A stretch of DNA of 64,000 bases from Actinocatenispora comari (GTDB lineage Bacteria > Actinomycetota > Actinomycetes > Mycobacteriales > Micromonosporaceae): positions 19,929 to 83,928 of the forward strand of contig NZ_BOPO01000133.1 in NCBI RefSeq assembly GCF_017312725.1, read 5' to 3'. The stretch's first letter is position 1. Every line of letters begins with the position of its first letter. A program made the position numbers and the translations under genes. Shown one piece after another: positions 24,195 through 33,251 of the stretch. Under the pieces are notes generated by a model that searched no databases, was not told the origin of the DNA, and saw only the letters and a list, made by a program, of their open reading frames with translations.

Positions 24195-26153
24195 GTGAAC
24201 CTGCCCTCGATCCATCGTCGTGCCCGCGTCTGGGTCTCGGCCGCCGCGCTCGGTGCCGCGGCCCTGCTCGGCTCGGTGCTGGTACCGACCGGCGCGGCCC
24301 AGGCGGCGCCGGTGCCGCATTCCGCGCCCGGCACGCTGGTCTCGACGAACCCGGACGACCGCACGCCGAACGCGCGCGACGGCGAGACCCGCGCGTTCGC
24401 CCGGATCGGCTCGACCGTCTACGTGGGCGGCACGTTCAGCCAGATCCGCGCCGCGGGCGCGTCCGCGTGGACCTCCCGGTCCTACCTGTTCGGCTACGAC
24501 GCGGACACCGGCGCGATCTCGACCACCTTCCTGCCGCAGCTCAACGGCGCGGTCAACGCGCTGGTCGCGAGCCCGGACGGGAAGCTGATCGTCGGTGGCG
24601 CGTTCAACACGGTCAACGGTGTCAGCCGCAAGCAGCTGGTCGAGCTCGACCCGTCGACCGGCGCCACGGTGACGGCCTGGGACGCGCACTCCGACGGCGG
24701 CGTGGTGCGCACCCTGGCACTGCACGACAACCAGCTCTACGTGGGCGGCGCGTTCCACTGGCTCAACGGCACCCAGCACTCGCTGCTGGGCCGGATGGAC
24801 GCCACCACCGGGCAGATCGACCCGTCGTTCCAGGTCGACGCGAGCGTGCCGCGGTCCGGCTCCGAGTACGTGTGGACGATGGCGGTGTCGCCGGACGGCG
24901 CCACGCTGGTAGTGGGCGGCAACTTCACCCAGGTGAACGGGCAGGCCCGCAACCAGCTCGCGATGGTCGACCTGACCGGCACCCCGCAGCTCGCCGACTG
25001 GTCCACCCAGCGGTTCGTCGATCCGTGCTACAGCGGCTCGTTCGACAGCTACGTGACCGGCATCGACTTCTCCGACGACGGCAGCTACTTCGTGGTCAGC
25101 GCCAACGGCGGCCGGGGTACCACCGGTGACTGCGACGCGGTCAGCCGGTGGGAGACCGCGACCCGGGGCAGCGACATCGAGCACACCTGGGTGGATCGCA
25201 CCGGTACCGACTCGGTCACCTCGATCCTCGCCGTCGACGGCGTCATCTACGCGGCCGGCCACTTCCGCTGGCTCAACAACGCCAACGGCAACGACGCCGC
25301 CGGCGACGGTGCGGTCGACCGGCTCGGCATCGCCGCGCTGGACCCGGTCAACGGCCTGCCGCTGAACTGGAACCCGCGGCGCAGCGCTGGCAGCAACCTG
25401 CCGTCCGGCGCCACCGCCTGGGGTTCCAACGTGCCGGTGCTGTGGCGCGGTCCGGACGGCGTCTACTTCGGCCAGAACTCCGACGGGATGGGCAACGAGT
25501 ACCACGGCCGGCTCGGCATGTTCCCCACCGCCGGCGGTCGCGCGATCAGCACCGACAACGGGGCGACCGGCGACACCGGCTACCTGTACCTCGGCGCGGG
25601 CAACGGCGCGCTGACCAAGGTGCCGTACGACGCGGGCACGCTCGGCACCCCGGCGAGCACCAGCCAGCCGAACCTGGTCGACGCGCGGGCCGCGTTCCCG
25701 GTCGGCAACAAGCTCTACTGGGCCCGCTCCGGCGTGACCAACCAGCTGCAGTTCTCCACCTTCACCGGCACCGTCGGCGCGCCCTGGACCAACGGGTACG
25801 ACGATTGGTTCCAGGCCGCCAACATGAACGGCGCGTTCCTGCTCGACGGCCGGATGTACTACACCGTCGGCAACGCCGACACGCTCTACTACCGGTACCT
25901 GGAGCCGGACAGCTACGTGGTCGGCTGCACCTACCTGAGCGTGCCGACCACCGGGGTCGCCTGGAGCAAGGTGCGCGGGATGACCTACGTGAACGGCACC
26001 ATCGTCTACGGCTACACCGACGGGACGCTGCGCTCGGTGCCGTTCGACCCGGCCGCCGCGACCGCGGTGGACGGGAGCGCCGCGACCACCGTGGCCACCG
26101 CCGGCGGCGGGCTGACCTGGTCGAACCAGACGCTGTTCTTCGCGACCCGATGA
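24195..26153 (+). CDS. Secreted beta-propeller protein (delta-60/DUF5122-type repeats)
   Basis: The product is 652 residues. A Sec signal peptide covers about 1-38, ending AAQAAP. The mature part has repeating blades with YVGGTF, LIVGGAF, YVGGAFHWLNG, VVGGNFTQVNG and YAAGHFRWLNN, the delta-60/DUF5122 pattern. There are no membrane segments or catalytic motifs. It is likely extracellular and binds a glycan or another surface component. GTG 24195 has GGAGG upstream. The acyltransferase start overlaps its stop (ATGA), tying it to the polysaccharide operon. Confidence 0.88.
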   Translation: MNLPSIHRRARVWVSAAALGAAALLGSVLVPTGAAQAAPVPHSAPGTLVSTNPDDRTPNARDGETRAFARIGSTVYVGGTFSQIRAAGASAWTSRSYLFGYDADTGAISTTFLPQLNGAVNALVASPDGKLIVGGAFNTVNGVSRKQLVELDPSTGATVTAWDAHSDGGVVRTLALHDNQLYVGGAFHWLNGTQHSLLGRMDATTGQIDPSFQVDASVPRSGSEYVWTMAVSPDGATLVVGGNFTQVNGQARNQLAMVDLTGTPQLADWSTQRFVDPCYSGSFDSYVTGIDFSDDGSYFVVSANGGRGTTGDCDAVSRWETATRGSDIEHTWVDRTGTDSVTSILAVDGVIYAAGHFRWLNNANGNDAAGDGAVDRLGIAALDPVNGLPLNWNPRRSAGSNLPSGATAWGSNVPVLWRGPDGVYFGQNSDGMGNEYHGRLGMFPTAGGRAISTDNGATGDTGYLYLGAGNGALTKVPYDAGTLGTPASTSQPNLVDARAAFPVGNKLYWARSGVTNQLQFSTFTGTVGAPWTNGYDDWFQAANMNGAFLLDGRMYYTVGNADTLYYRYLEPDSYVVGCTYLSVPTTGVAWSKVRGMTYVNGTIVYGYTDGTLRSVPFDPAAATAVDGSAATTVATAGGGLTWSNQTLFFATR

Positions 26154-26746
26154 GATCCGACACCGGCGCGGCGCCGGTCACCGTCAACCCGCCGGAGCGG
26201 TACGCCCTGGCCGCGAAGGCACCGGGTGCGGTGCGCGCGCTGTACGCGGCCCGCCGCGCCTGGTACCGGCTGCGGTACCGGCGGCTGACGCTCGGCGACG
26301 GGGTGCAGATCCGCGGCCGGATCCGGCTGCGCCGTGGGGTGACGGTGACCATCGGCGACCGGTGCCGGATCAACAAGCACGTCCGGTTCGCCGGTACCGG
26401 GCGGATCACGGTCGGGCCCGACACGCTGCTCAACGACAGCTGGATCGGCTGCTGGAGCACCGTGACGGTCGGCGCCCGCTGCCTGCTGTCCGACTGCCAG
26501 ATCGTGGACAACGACTTCCACCACGTCGACCCGGCCCGCCGGCACGATCCGCCGGACGCGTCGACGAAGGCGCCGATCTCGATCGGCGACAACGTGTGGA
26601 TCGGCAGCAACGCGATGGTGCTCAAGGGCGTGTCCATTGCAGCCGACAGCGTCGTCGGTGCGGCGTGCGTGGTCCGTTCCGACGTACCGGCGCGCTGCGT
26701 GGTCATCGGAAACCCGCAACAGGTGGTCAAGAGGTTCGATGTCTGA
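26150..26746 (+). CDS. Left-handed beta-helix acyltransferase (WcaF/LbH type)
   Basis: The product is 198 residues. Hexapeptide repeats run from about 55 to 190 (IGDRCRINKHVRFAG, IGDNVWIGSNAMVLKGVSI, VVGAACVVRSDVP, CVVIGNP). The catalytic His is probably in NDFHHVDP. It would acetylate (or similarly acylate) a sugar of the polysaccharide in the cytoplasm. It overlaps both neighbours: ATGA with the propeller gene and 8 bp with the Wzz-like gene. Confidence 0.92.
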   Translation: MRSDTGAAPVTVNPPERYALAAKAPGAVRALYAARRAWYRLRYRRLTLGDGVQIRGRIRLRRGVTVTIGDRCRINKHVRFAGTGRITVGPDTLLNDSWIGCWSTVTVGARCLLSDCQIVDNDFHHVDPARRHDPPDASTKAPISIGDNVWIGSNAMVLKGVSIAADSVVGAACVVRSDVPARCVVIGNPQQVVKRFDV

Positions 26747-28460
26747 TCGACTGGGCACCCGCGACATCCCTTACGGCGACGCCGATCCCGCCGCCACACC
26801 GACGATGACACTGACCCAGCTGCTGGCCGTACCGCGGCGGCGGTGGCGCTGGGTGCTGGCCTGCGCGCTGCTCGGCGTCGCCGCGGTCGCCGGCTACCTG
26901 ACGCTGCTGCCCGCCACGTACACGGCGACCGCGGTGGTCACGGTCCGCGCGGTGGTCACCGACCCGTTCAGCTACCCGGGGCCGGGCGCCGACCGGGCGG
27001 TCAACATGAACGTGGAGACCGGCATCGCCACCGGCAGCCGGGTCGCCGACGCGGTCGCGAAGGCGACCGGCAGCAGCCGGGCCGCGGTCGACGACGCGCT
27101 GAAGGTCGAGGTGCCGGTCGGTGGCCAGGTGCTGCGGTTCGAGTACGCGGCGCGCAGCTCCGCCGACGCGATCCGCGGCAGCAACGCCGCCGCCCGTGCC
27201 TACCTGCAGGTACGCCGGGACGACTACCGGGACCAGCAGCAGCGCCGGCTGGCCGGGTACGACGCCACGCTGAAGAAGCTGAACAGCAAGCTGGACGCCG
27301 CCGAGAAGGACGCCAGCAAGAACGGCCAGGTGGGTCAGAACGGCGGTACCGGCAACGACACGACCCGCGCGCTCAACGACCAGATCAGTACCGTCACCGA
27401 GCGGCGCGCGGACGTGGCCGCGATCGACCTGACGCCGGGCACGCTGACCAGCCCGGCGGCGGCACCGGTGCCGTCCAACCACGACCGGCCGCTGCTGTTC
27501 GGGCTGGCCGGGCTGCTCGGCGGCGCGCTGCTGGGTGCGGCGGCGAGCTTCGTCCGGGAGTCCACCGACCGCCGGGTACGCGGCGCCGCGGACGTCACGA
27601 TCGCCGTGGCCGCACCGCTGCTCGGGGTGGTACGGCGGGGCAACCGGACGCCGGCGCGGGCCCGGCACGCCGACGTGGACCACGTGGCGCTCGCGGTGGC
27701 CCGGCTCGGCGCCGACGGCCGGCCGGTGATGCTGCTGTCGGCCCGCGACGACGAGGGCCGCGCCGACCTGTCCGCCGACGTGGCGGTGGCGCTGGCCGGG
27801 TTCGGCCGGGACGTCTTCCTGGGCGACGTGGTCGGCACCGGCAGCGAGCTGTGCGCCCGGGTCCGCGGCGCGTCGACCGGCCGGCCGCGCGACTCGGTGC
27901 GGGTGGATCCGTCCGCCGACGCGAACACCCCGACGCCGGAACGGATCGCGGCCCAGCGCGCCACTGCCGACCGGATCGCCGGCCAGCGCACCGGTACCGA
28001 CCGCGGCACGCTCGAGGCGGCCGCGGACCTGACCGACACGGTGCAGTTGCCGGCGATGCGGCTGGCCGAGGGCAGCGCCGACCGCGGCACGGTACGGGCG
28101 CCGGTCAACGGCACCCCGCGGCGGATCGTCAGCATCCGGCCCGATTCCGACGATGCGTTGAGCGCCCGGCCGATCCCGGTGGTACCGGTCGGCAAGGGCA
28201 CCGTGGCGGTCGGCCCGGCCGGCGCCGCGCCGCACGACGCCGGGTTGGTGCTGCTCGACGCGCCGCCGCTGGACGACGACGCCCGCGGCGTCCGGATGCT
28301 CGCCGACGCGCAGGGCGTCCAGCTGGTGCACGCCGCGGCCGCGGTGCTGGTGGCCGTGCCACACCGGACCAAGCTGGCCGAGCTGCGGCGCGCCGCCGAC
28401 CGGCTCGCCACCGCCGGCTGCCCGGTGTCCGGCGTGGTCCTGGTCCGGGGCCGACCGTGA
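26739..28460 (+). CDS. Wzz/BY-kinase-like polysaccharide chain-length protein with dead kinase domain
   Basis: The product is 573 residues. Wzz-type layout: TM1 at about 37-57, an external helical region with RAYLQVRRDDYRDQQ, TM2 at about 251-272. The cytoplasmic part has the BY-kinase fold, but Walker A is lost: residues 334-345 read SARDDEGRADLS where S-x-x-x-GEGKS/T is expected. A Walker-B-like LVLLDAPPLDD and a C-terminal VSGVVLVRGRP remain. There is no Tyr-rich tail. A Gln/Arg-rich linker with two similar RIAxQR units sits in the middle. It likely sets chain length without kinase activity. Confidence 0.86.
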   Translation: MSDRLGTRDIPYGDADPAATPTMTLTQLLAVPRRRWRWVLACALLGVAAVAGYLTLLPATYTATAVVTVRAVVTDPFSYPGPGADRAVNMNVETGIATGSRVADAVAKATGSSRAAVDDALKVEVPVGGQVLRFEYAARSSADAIRGSNAAARAYLQVRRDDYRDQQQRRLAGYDATLKKLNSKLDAAEKDASKNGQVGQNGGTGNDTTRALNDQISTVTERRADVAAIDLTPGTLTSPAAAPVPSNHDRPLLFGLAGLLGGALLGAAASFVRESTDRRVRGAADVTIAVAAPLLGVVRRGNRTPARARHADVDHVALAVARLGADGRPVMLLSARDDEGRADLSADVAVALAGFGRDVFLGDVVGTGSELCARVRGASTGRPRDSVRVDPSADANTPTPERIAAQRATADRIAGQRTGTDRGTLEAAADLTDTVQLPAMRLAEGSADRGTVRAPVNGTPRRIVSIRPDSDDALSARPIPVVPVGKGTVAVGPAGAAPHDAGLVLLDAPPLDDDARGVRMLADAQGVQLVHAAAAVLVAVPHRTKLAELRRAADRLATAGCPVSGVVLVRGRP

Positions 28461-29371
28461 CGGCGCAGCCGCCGGTCAGCGTGGTCATCGCCACCTGCGA
28501 CCGGCCCGGCAAGCTGGAACGTGCGGTGCGCGCCGTGCTCGACCAGGACTACGCCGGCAGCGTGCAGTGCCTCGTCGTGTACGACGGGGTCGAGGTGCGA
28601 CCGCTCGCCGTCGACGTGCCGCCGGGCCGGGAGCTGGTGCACCTGGCCAACGCCCGCACGAAGGGGCTGCCCGGTGGCCGCAACACCGGCTGCGACGCGG
28701 CGTCCGGCGAGCTGCTGGCGTTCTGCGACGACGACGACTGCTGGCAGCCGGACAAGCTGCGCCGCCAGGTCGAGGCGCTGCTCGCCGACCCGGCCGGTGT
28801 CGCGGTGACCTGCGGGGTGCGGTTGGCGGGCCCCGGGATCGACCGGGACCGCCCCGGCCCGACCCGCCCGGTCACCCTGGACGACCTGCTCGCCGACCGG
28901 ATCATGGAGGTGCACCCGTCCACCCTGCTGGTGCCGCGCTCGACGGTGGCGGCGGCCGGGCCGGTCGACGAGGACATTCCCGGCGGGTACGCCGAGGACT
29001 ACGAGTGGCTGTTGCGCATCGCCGCGCTGGGGCCGATCGCCGTGGTGCCGGCGCCGCTGGTGGTGGTCGAGTGGCACGGCGGGTCGTTCTTCTTCGGCCG
29101 CTGGGCCACGATCGTCGACGCGCTGCGCTACCTGCTGGAGCGGCATCCGGAGTTCGCCCGCAGCAAGCACGGCACGGCCCGGATCCGGGGTCAGATCGCG
29201 TTCGCGCTGGCCGCCTCGGGTCGGCGCCGGGAGGCGCTGCGCGAGCTGCGGACCGTGGCCCGGCTCAACCCGGCGGAGAAGCGGATCGCGGCGACCATGC
29301 CGGTACTGGCCGGGCTGGTGTCGGGGGAGCGGGTGCTGGCGCTGGCGCAGTCGCGGGGCCGGGGTGTCTGA
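28457..29371 (+). CDS. Family 2 glycosyltransferase
   Basis: The product is 304 residues. It opens SVVIATCDRPGKLERAV, has the metal-binding FCDDDDCWQPDKL (about residue 90) and the later YAEDYEWLLRIA acceptor/base segment (ED). It is cytoplasmic, without a membrane anchor. It adds a sugar to the lipid-linked repeat unit; donor unknown. The GTG overlaps the Wzz-like stop (GTGA), and the 3' end overlaps the next gene by 8 bp. Confidence 0.93.
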   Translation: MTAQPPVSVVIATCDRPGKLERAVRAVLDQDYAGSVQCLVVYDGVEVRPLAVDVPPGRELVHLANARTKGLPGGRNTGCDAASGELLAFCDDDDCWQPDKLRRQVEALLADPAGVAVTCGVRLAGPGIDRDRPGPTRPVTLDDLLADRIMEVHPSTLLVPRSTVAAAGPVDEDIPGGYAEDYEWLLRIAALGPIAVVPAPLVVVEWHGGSFFFGRWATIVDALRYLLERHPEFARSKHGTARIRGQIAFALAASGRRREALRELRTVARLNPAEKRIAATMPVLAGLVSGERVLALAQSRGRGV

Positions 29372-30662
29372 GTACGCCGCGCTGGCCCGCACCGCACCGC
29401 TGCCGGCCTGGCCGCTGGTGCTGATGTTCGGGCTGGTACCGGTGTGGTGGCTGGCCGGCGCGTTCTACCTGGTATGGCCGGTGTTCGGGCTGCTGCTGGC
29501 CGGGCTGCTCGCGGCCCGGGGCGGGGTCCGGCTGCCCACCGGGGCGCCGGTCTGGCTGCTGTTCTGCGCGATCGCGGCGCTGAGCCTGGTGGAGGTCGAG
29601 CGGGTCACCGAGGTGGCCACGGCGCTGCTGCGACTGGCGTTCTACCTGACCGCGCTCGCGGTCGGCGTCTACGGGTACACGCTGGCCCGCGAGCGCGGGG
29701 TGCGGGTGTTGTGGCTGCCGCTGATGCTGTTCTGGGCGTCGCTCGCGGCACTCGGCTGGGTCGGCGTGCTCGCACCCGGCCTGTCGTTGGCCACGCCGGT
29801 CGAGCGGCTGCTGCCGCACGGGCTGGCCGCCGCCCCGTACGTGCACGACATGGTGCACGCGAGCGGCGCGGAGCTGCGCGCCGACGGGGTGTCGACGCTG
29901 CGCCCGTCCGCGCCGTTCCCGTACACGAACCTGTGGGGCAGCTGCTTCGCGATCCTGCTGCCCGCGGTGCTGGCGTGCGTGGCGTCGCTCCGGGCCGGCT
30001 GGCCGCGGCGGCTGCTGATCCTGTCGGTACCGCTGGCGCTGCCGCCGGCGTTCCTGACCCTCAACCGGGGCATGCTCGTCAGCCTCGGCATCGGGCTGGT
30101 GTTCGTCGCGCTGCGGGCGGTCCGGCGGGGCCGGCCGCGGCTGCTCGCCACCATCGCCGTGCTGGGCGTCGTCGCGGTCGCGCTGACCTGGTTCATCCCG
30201 ATCGACACGCTGATCGCCGCGCGCACCGAGACCAGCGACAGCACCGCCGACCGGCTCAGCCTGTACGGCGAGGTGCTGCACCGCATCGTCGACTCGCCGC
30301 TGCTCGGGTTCGGCGCCCCCACCACCGTCGACACCACCAGCGCGCCGGCCCCGGTGGGTACCCAGGGGCAGTTGTGGATGGTGTTGTACAGCAACGGGAT
30401 CCCGGCGCTCGCGGTGTTCCTGGGCTGGTTCCTGGTGACGGTACGCGCCGGGTTGCGGCTGAGGCGCCCGGCCGGGCTGTGGCTGTCCGCGGTGCCGCTG
30501 ATCGCGCTGGTGCAGCTGCCGTTCTACGGCCTGAACTACCAGAACCTGTCCGTGCTGTTCCTGGTCGCCGGCGCGATCGCCGCCGCGGCCACGCCCCGGG
30601 TGCGCCGCGCCGCGATCGAGCGCGCCGCGGTGCGCCCGCCGGTACCGGTGGGGTCCCGGTGA
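29364..30662 (+). CDS. O-antigen ligase/polymerase-like (Wzy) membrane protein
   Basis: The product is 432 residues with about ten to twelve membrane segments. A large external loop (about 145-185) holds PHGLAAAPYVHDMVHASG, and the Wzy_C-type segment DRLSLYGEVLHRIVDSPLLGFG lies near 300, as in ligase/polymerase proteins. It probably joins repeat units on the outer face of the membrane. Coupled on both sides (GTG 29364 inside the GT2 gene; GTGA into the flippase gene). Confidence 0.87.
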   Translation: MSEYAALARTAPLPAWPLVLMFGLVPVWWLAGAFYLVWPVFGLLLAGLLAARGGVRLPTGAPVWLLFCAIAALSLVEVERVTEVATALLRLAFYLTALAVGVYGYTLARERGVRVLWLPLMLFWASLAALGWVGVLAPGLSLATPVERLLPHGLAAAPYVHDMVHASGAELRADGVSTLRPSAPFPYTNLWGSCFAILLPAVLACVASLRAGWPRRLLILSVPLALPPAFLTLNRGMLVSLGIGLVFVALRAVRRGRPRLLATIAVLGVVAVALTWFIPIDTLIAARTETSDSTADRLSLYGEVLHRIVDSPLLGFGAPTTVDTTSAPAPVGTQGQLWMVLYSNGIPALAVFLGWFLVTVRAGLRLRRPAGLWLSAVPLIALVQLPFYGLNYQNLSVLFLVAGAIAAAATPRVRRAAIERAAVRPPVPVGSR

Positions 30663-32287
30663 CCGCGCCGGCCGGCCGGCACCGCGCCACCGCGGCCCGC
30701 CTCGTCCCGGATCCCCGGGGCCGCAACGGTACGCGGCCGGCGGGCGGCAGCGGCGCGACCCCGGCGGGTGGCGGCGGTACGGACGGCGGGGAGAGCGTCC
30801 GGCGCAGCGCGCGCAGCGGCGCGCTCGGTCTCGCCGGTGCCGCGGTGAGCGGGCTGTTCGGGTTCCTGCTGACCGTCGTGGTCACCCGCGGCTTCGGTAC
30901 CGCCGGGTCCGGCGCGTTCTTCGCCCTGGTCGGCGTGATCACCGTCGCCGGCGCGCTGTGCTGCCTCGGCGCCGACACCGGGCTGATCTGGGCGCTGCCC
31001 CGCTGGCGCGACCGCGGGGTGCGGATCCTGATGGTGGCGCTGGTCCCGCCGTTGCTGGCATCGGTGCTGCTCGCCGGCGCGGTCGCCGCCGCGGCGGGTG
31101 CGCTCGCGCCGCGGCTTCTGCCGGACGCGGGCGGCGACGGCGTGGTGCTGCTGCGGCTGGTCGCCGCGGCGCTGCCGGTGGCGGTGGCCATGACCCTGCT
31201 GCTGGCCGCGGTCCGGGCGGTACGGCCGATCCGGCACTACGTCGCGGTCCAGTTCCTGCTGCTGCCGATCAGCCGGCCGGTGCTGGTCGGTGCCGTCGCG
31301 CTGGCCGGCGCCGGACTGGTCGCCGCCGCGATCGGTTGGCTGGTACCGGTCGCGGTCGCGGTGCTGGTCTGCGCCGCGATGCTGGTGCCGGCGCTGCGCG
31401 GGGCCGGCGGCGCTCGACCGGACGGTACCGACTGGCGCCGGTTCTGGGGCTTCGCGTCCGCACGGGCGGCGTCGGCGGCGATCGACGCGGCGAGCATGTG
31501 GGTGGGTGTGCTGCTCACCGCGGCCCTCGCCGGGCAGTCCGAGGCCGGCGTGTTCGGCGCGGTCGGCCGGTACGTGCTGGCCGGTCAGCTCGCGATGCAG
31601 GGGCTGCGGGTGGCGGTGGCGCCGCAGCTTTCCGCGCTGCTGGGCGCCGGCCGCCGGGCCGACGCCGCGGCGGTGCACCGGCAGACGACGACCTGGGTGA
31701 TCGTGCTGTCCTGGCCGGTCTACCTGCTCCTGGCGTTCTTCGCGCCGGGTTTCCTGCGGCTGTTCGGCTCCGGGTTCACCGCGGGCACCGGCGCGCTGAC
31801 CGTGCTGGCGGTGGCGATGCTGGTCAACGTCGGGCTCGGCAACGTGCAGACGCTGCTGCTGATGAGCGGCGCGAGCCGGATCCATCTGGCCGCGGCGGCG
31901 GCCGGCCTCGCCGTCACCCTCGGCGGCGGCATCGCGCTGATCCCGCGGTACGGGGCGCTCGGCGCGGCGCTCGCCTGGGCCGGCGGGATCGTGGTGGAGA
32001 ACGTGTCCGCGGCGCTGGCCGCCCGCCGCGTGATCGGCGAGCCGTTGCTGTCCGCGGCGCTGGTCCGTACCGCGCTCGGCGTCGGCGCCGCGGTCTGCGC
32101 GGTCGGCGCGGCCGTCGCGGTACCGGCCGGTCGCGGCGTCCTGCCGCTGCTGGTCGCGGTCGGGGTGCTGGCGCTGGGCGCCGGCGGGGCGCTGGCCGTA
32201 CCGGGAGTGCGCCGCCGGGTCACGGGGGTCGTCGCGACGTTGCGGCCCCGGCCCGGTGCGGTGTCGGAGAACAGGGAAGGGCGGTAG
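30659..32287 (+). CDS. Wzx-like polysaccharide flippase (MOP superfamily)
   Basis: The product is 542 residues. About 50 disordered Gly/Thr/Arg-rich residues precede 12-14 membrane segments. SGALGLAGAAVSGLFGFLLT and GTAGSGAFFALVGVI at the start match the polysaccharide-export/MurJ-like pattern. It should flip the lipid-linked repeat unit. The GTG at 30659 overlaps the Wzy stop. The long N-terminal extension is unusual; an internal start would remove it, but coupling supports the long form. Confidence 0.88.
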   Translation: MTAPAGRHRATAARLVPDPRGRNGTRPAGGSGATPAGGGGTDGGESVRRSARSGALGLAGAAVSGLFGFLLTVVVTRGFGTAGSGAFFALVGVITVAGALCCLGADTGLIWALPRWRDRGVRILMVALVPPLLASVLLAGAVAAAAGALAPRLLPDAGGDGVVLLRLVAAALPVAVAMTLLLAAVRAVRPIRHYVAVQFLLLPISRPVLVGAVALAGAGLVAAAIGWLVPVAVAVLVCAAMLVPALRGAGGARPDGTDWRRFWGFASARAASAAIDAASMWVGVLLTAALAGQSEAGVFGAVGRYVLAGQLAMQGLRVAVAPQLSALLGAGRRADAAAVHRQTTTWVIVLSWPVYLLLAFFAPGFLRLFGSGFTAGTGALTVLAVAMLVNVGLGNVQTLLLMSGASRIHLAAAAAGLAVTLGGGIALIPRYGALGAALAWAGGIVVENVSAALAARRVIGEPLLSAALVRTALGVGAAVCAVGAAVAVPAGRGVLPLLVAVGVLALGAGGALAVPGVRRRVTGVVATLRPRPGAVSENREGR

Positions 32288-32291
32288 CCAG

Positions 32292-33185
32292 GTGGCGACG
32301 ATCAAGGACCGGGTCAAGGAGCTCACCCCGGCGCCGGTGACCGGCGGAGTCAAGCGGGCCCTGGTGCGGTACGGCCAGGCCACCGCGTCGCGCCGGCCAC
32401 TGCCGGACTTCCTGATCATCGGTACCAAGCGCGGCGGCACCACCTCGCTGTGGAACTACCTGCTGCGCCATCCCGGTGTGCCGCACCTGTTCCCGGCCTG
32501 GAACACCAAGACCTCGCACTACTTCGAGGAGAACTGGCACCGCGGCGTCGACTGGTACCGGTCGCACTTCCCGACCGAACGGCAGCGCGCGGCGCAGTCG
32601 GCCCGCTACGGCGGGCCGGTCCGTGCTGGCGAGGCGGCCCCGCTGTACATGTTCCATCCCCTTGCGCCGCAACGGGTGCACGAGCTGATGCCGCAGGTGC
32701 GGCTGATCGTGCTGCTGCGCGATCCGGTGGAGCGGGCGTACTCGCACTGGAAGGAGCGCCGCACCGAGGGCCACGAACCGCTCGACTTCGCCGCCGCACT
32801 CGCCGCCGAGCCGGCCCGTACCACCGGGGAGCGGGACCGGCTGATCGCCGAGGAGAACCACTTCAGCGAGCCGTACGACTGGCACACCTACCGGGCCCGC
32901 GGCCGGTACCTGGAGCACCTTGAGCCGTGGCTGGACCGGTTCGACCGGGGCCAGCTGCTGTTCCTGCCCAGCGAGTCGCTGTACCGGGATCCCGCCGCGA
33001 CCTACCGCCGGGTGCTGGAGTTCGTCGGGCTGCCGCCCTACGACCCGGGCGAGTTCCGGGTGTACAACGACCGCCGCTCGGCGCCGATGGACCCGGCGGT
33101 GCGCGCCGAGCTCACCGACTACTTCCGGCCGTACAACCGGGCGCTGTCCGAACGGCTCGGCATGCGGTTCGACTGGGCGGACTGA
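32292..33185 (+). CDS. Sulfotransferase
   Basis: The product is 297 residues. The PAPS 5'-phosphosulfate loop is FLIIGTKRGGTTSLWNYL (about 40-57) and the 3'-phosphate motif RLIVLLRDPVERAYSHW (about 137-153), as in NodH/heparan-type enzymes. It is cytoplasmic. It is expected to place sulfate on a sugar of the polymer or lipid-linked precursor. GTG 32292 follows GGAAGGG; the gap to the flippase gene is four bases. A terminator-like hairpin lies after it. Confidence 0.9.
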   Translation: MATIKDRVKELTPAPVTGGVKRALVRYGQATASRRPLPDFLIIGTKRGGTTSLWNYLLRHPGVPHLFPAWNTKTSHYFEENWHRGVDWYRSHFPTERQRAAQSARYGGPVRAGEAAPLYMFHPLAPQRVHELMPQVRLIVLLRDPVERAYSHWKERRTEGHEPLDFAAALAAEPARTTGERDRLIAEENHFSEPYDWHTYRARGRYLEHLEPWLDRFDRGQLLFLPSESLYRDPAATYRRVLEFVGLPPYDPGEFRVYNDRRSAPMDPAVRAELTDYFRPYNRALSERLGMRFDWAD

Positions 33186-33228
33186 GCACCGCGCCGGCAC
33201 CGACCCCGGAACCGGCACGGCTTCGGCC

Positions 33229-33244
33229 GGCCCGGAACCGGGCC
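33229..33244. terminator. Bidirectional hairpin between convergent sulfotransferase and APH-like genes
   Basis: GGCCCGG-AA-CCGGGCC is a perfect compact palindrome in the 66-bp gap between two convergent stops. Both genes may end here. Confidence 0.5.
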
Positions 33245-33251
33245 GCGGGTG

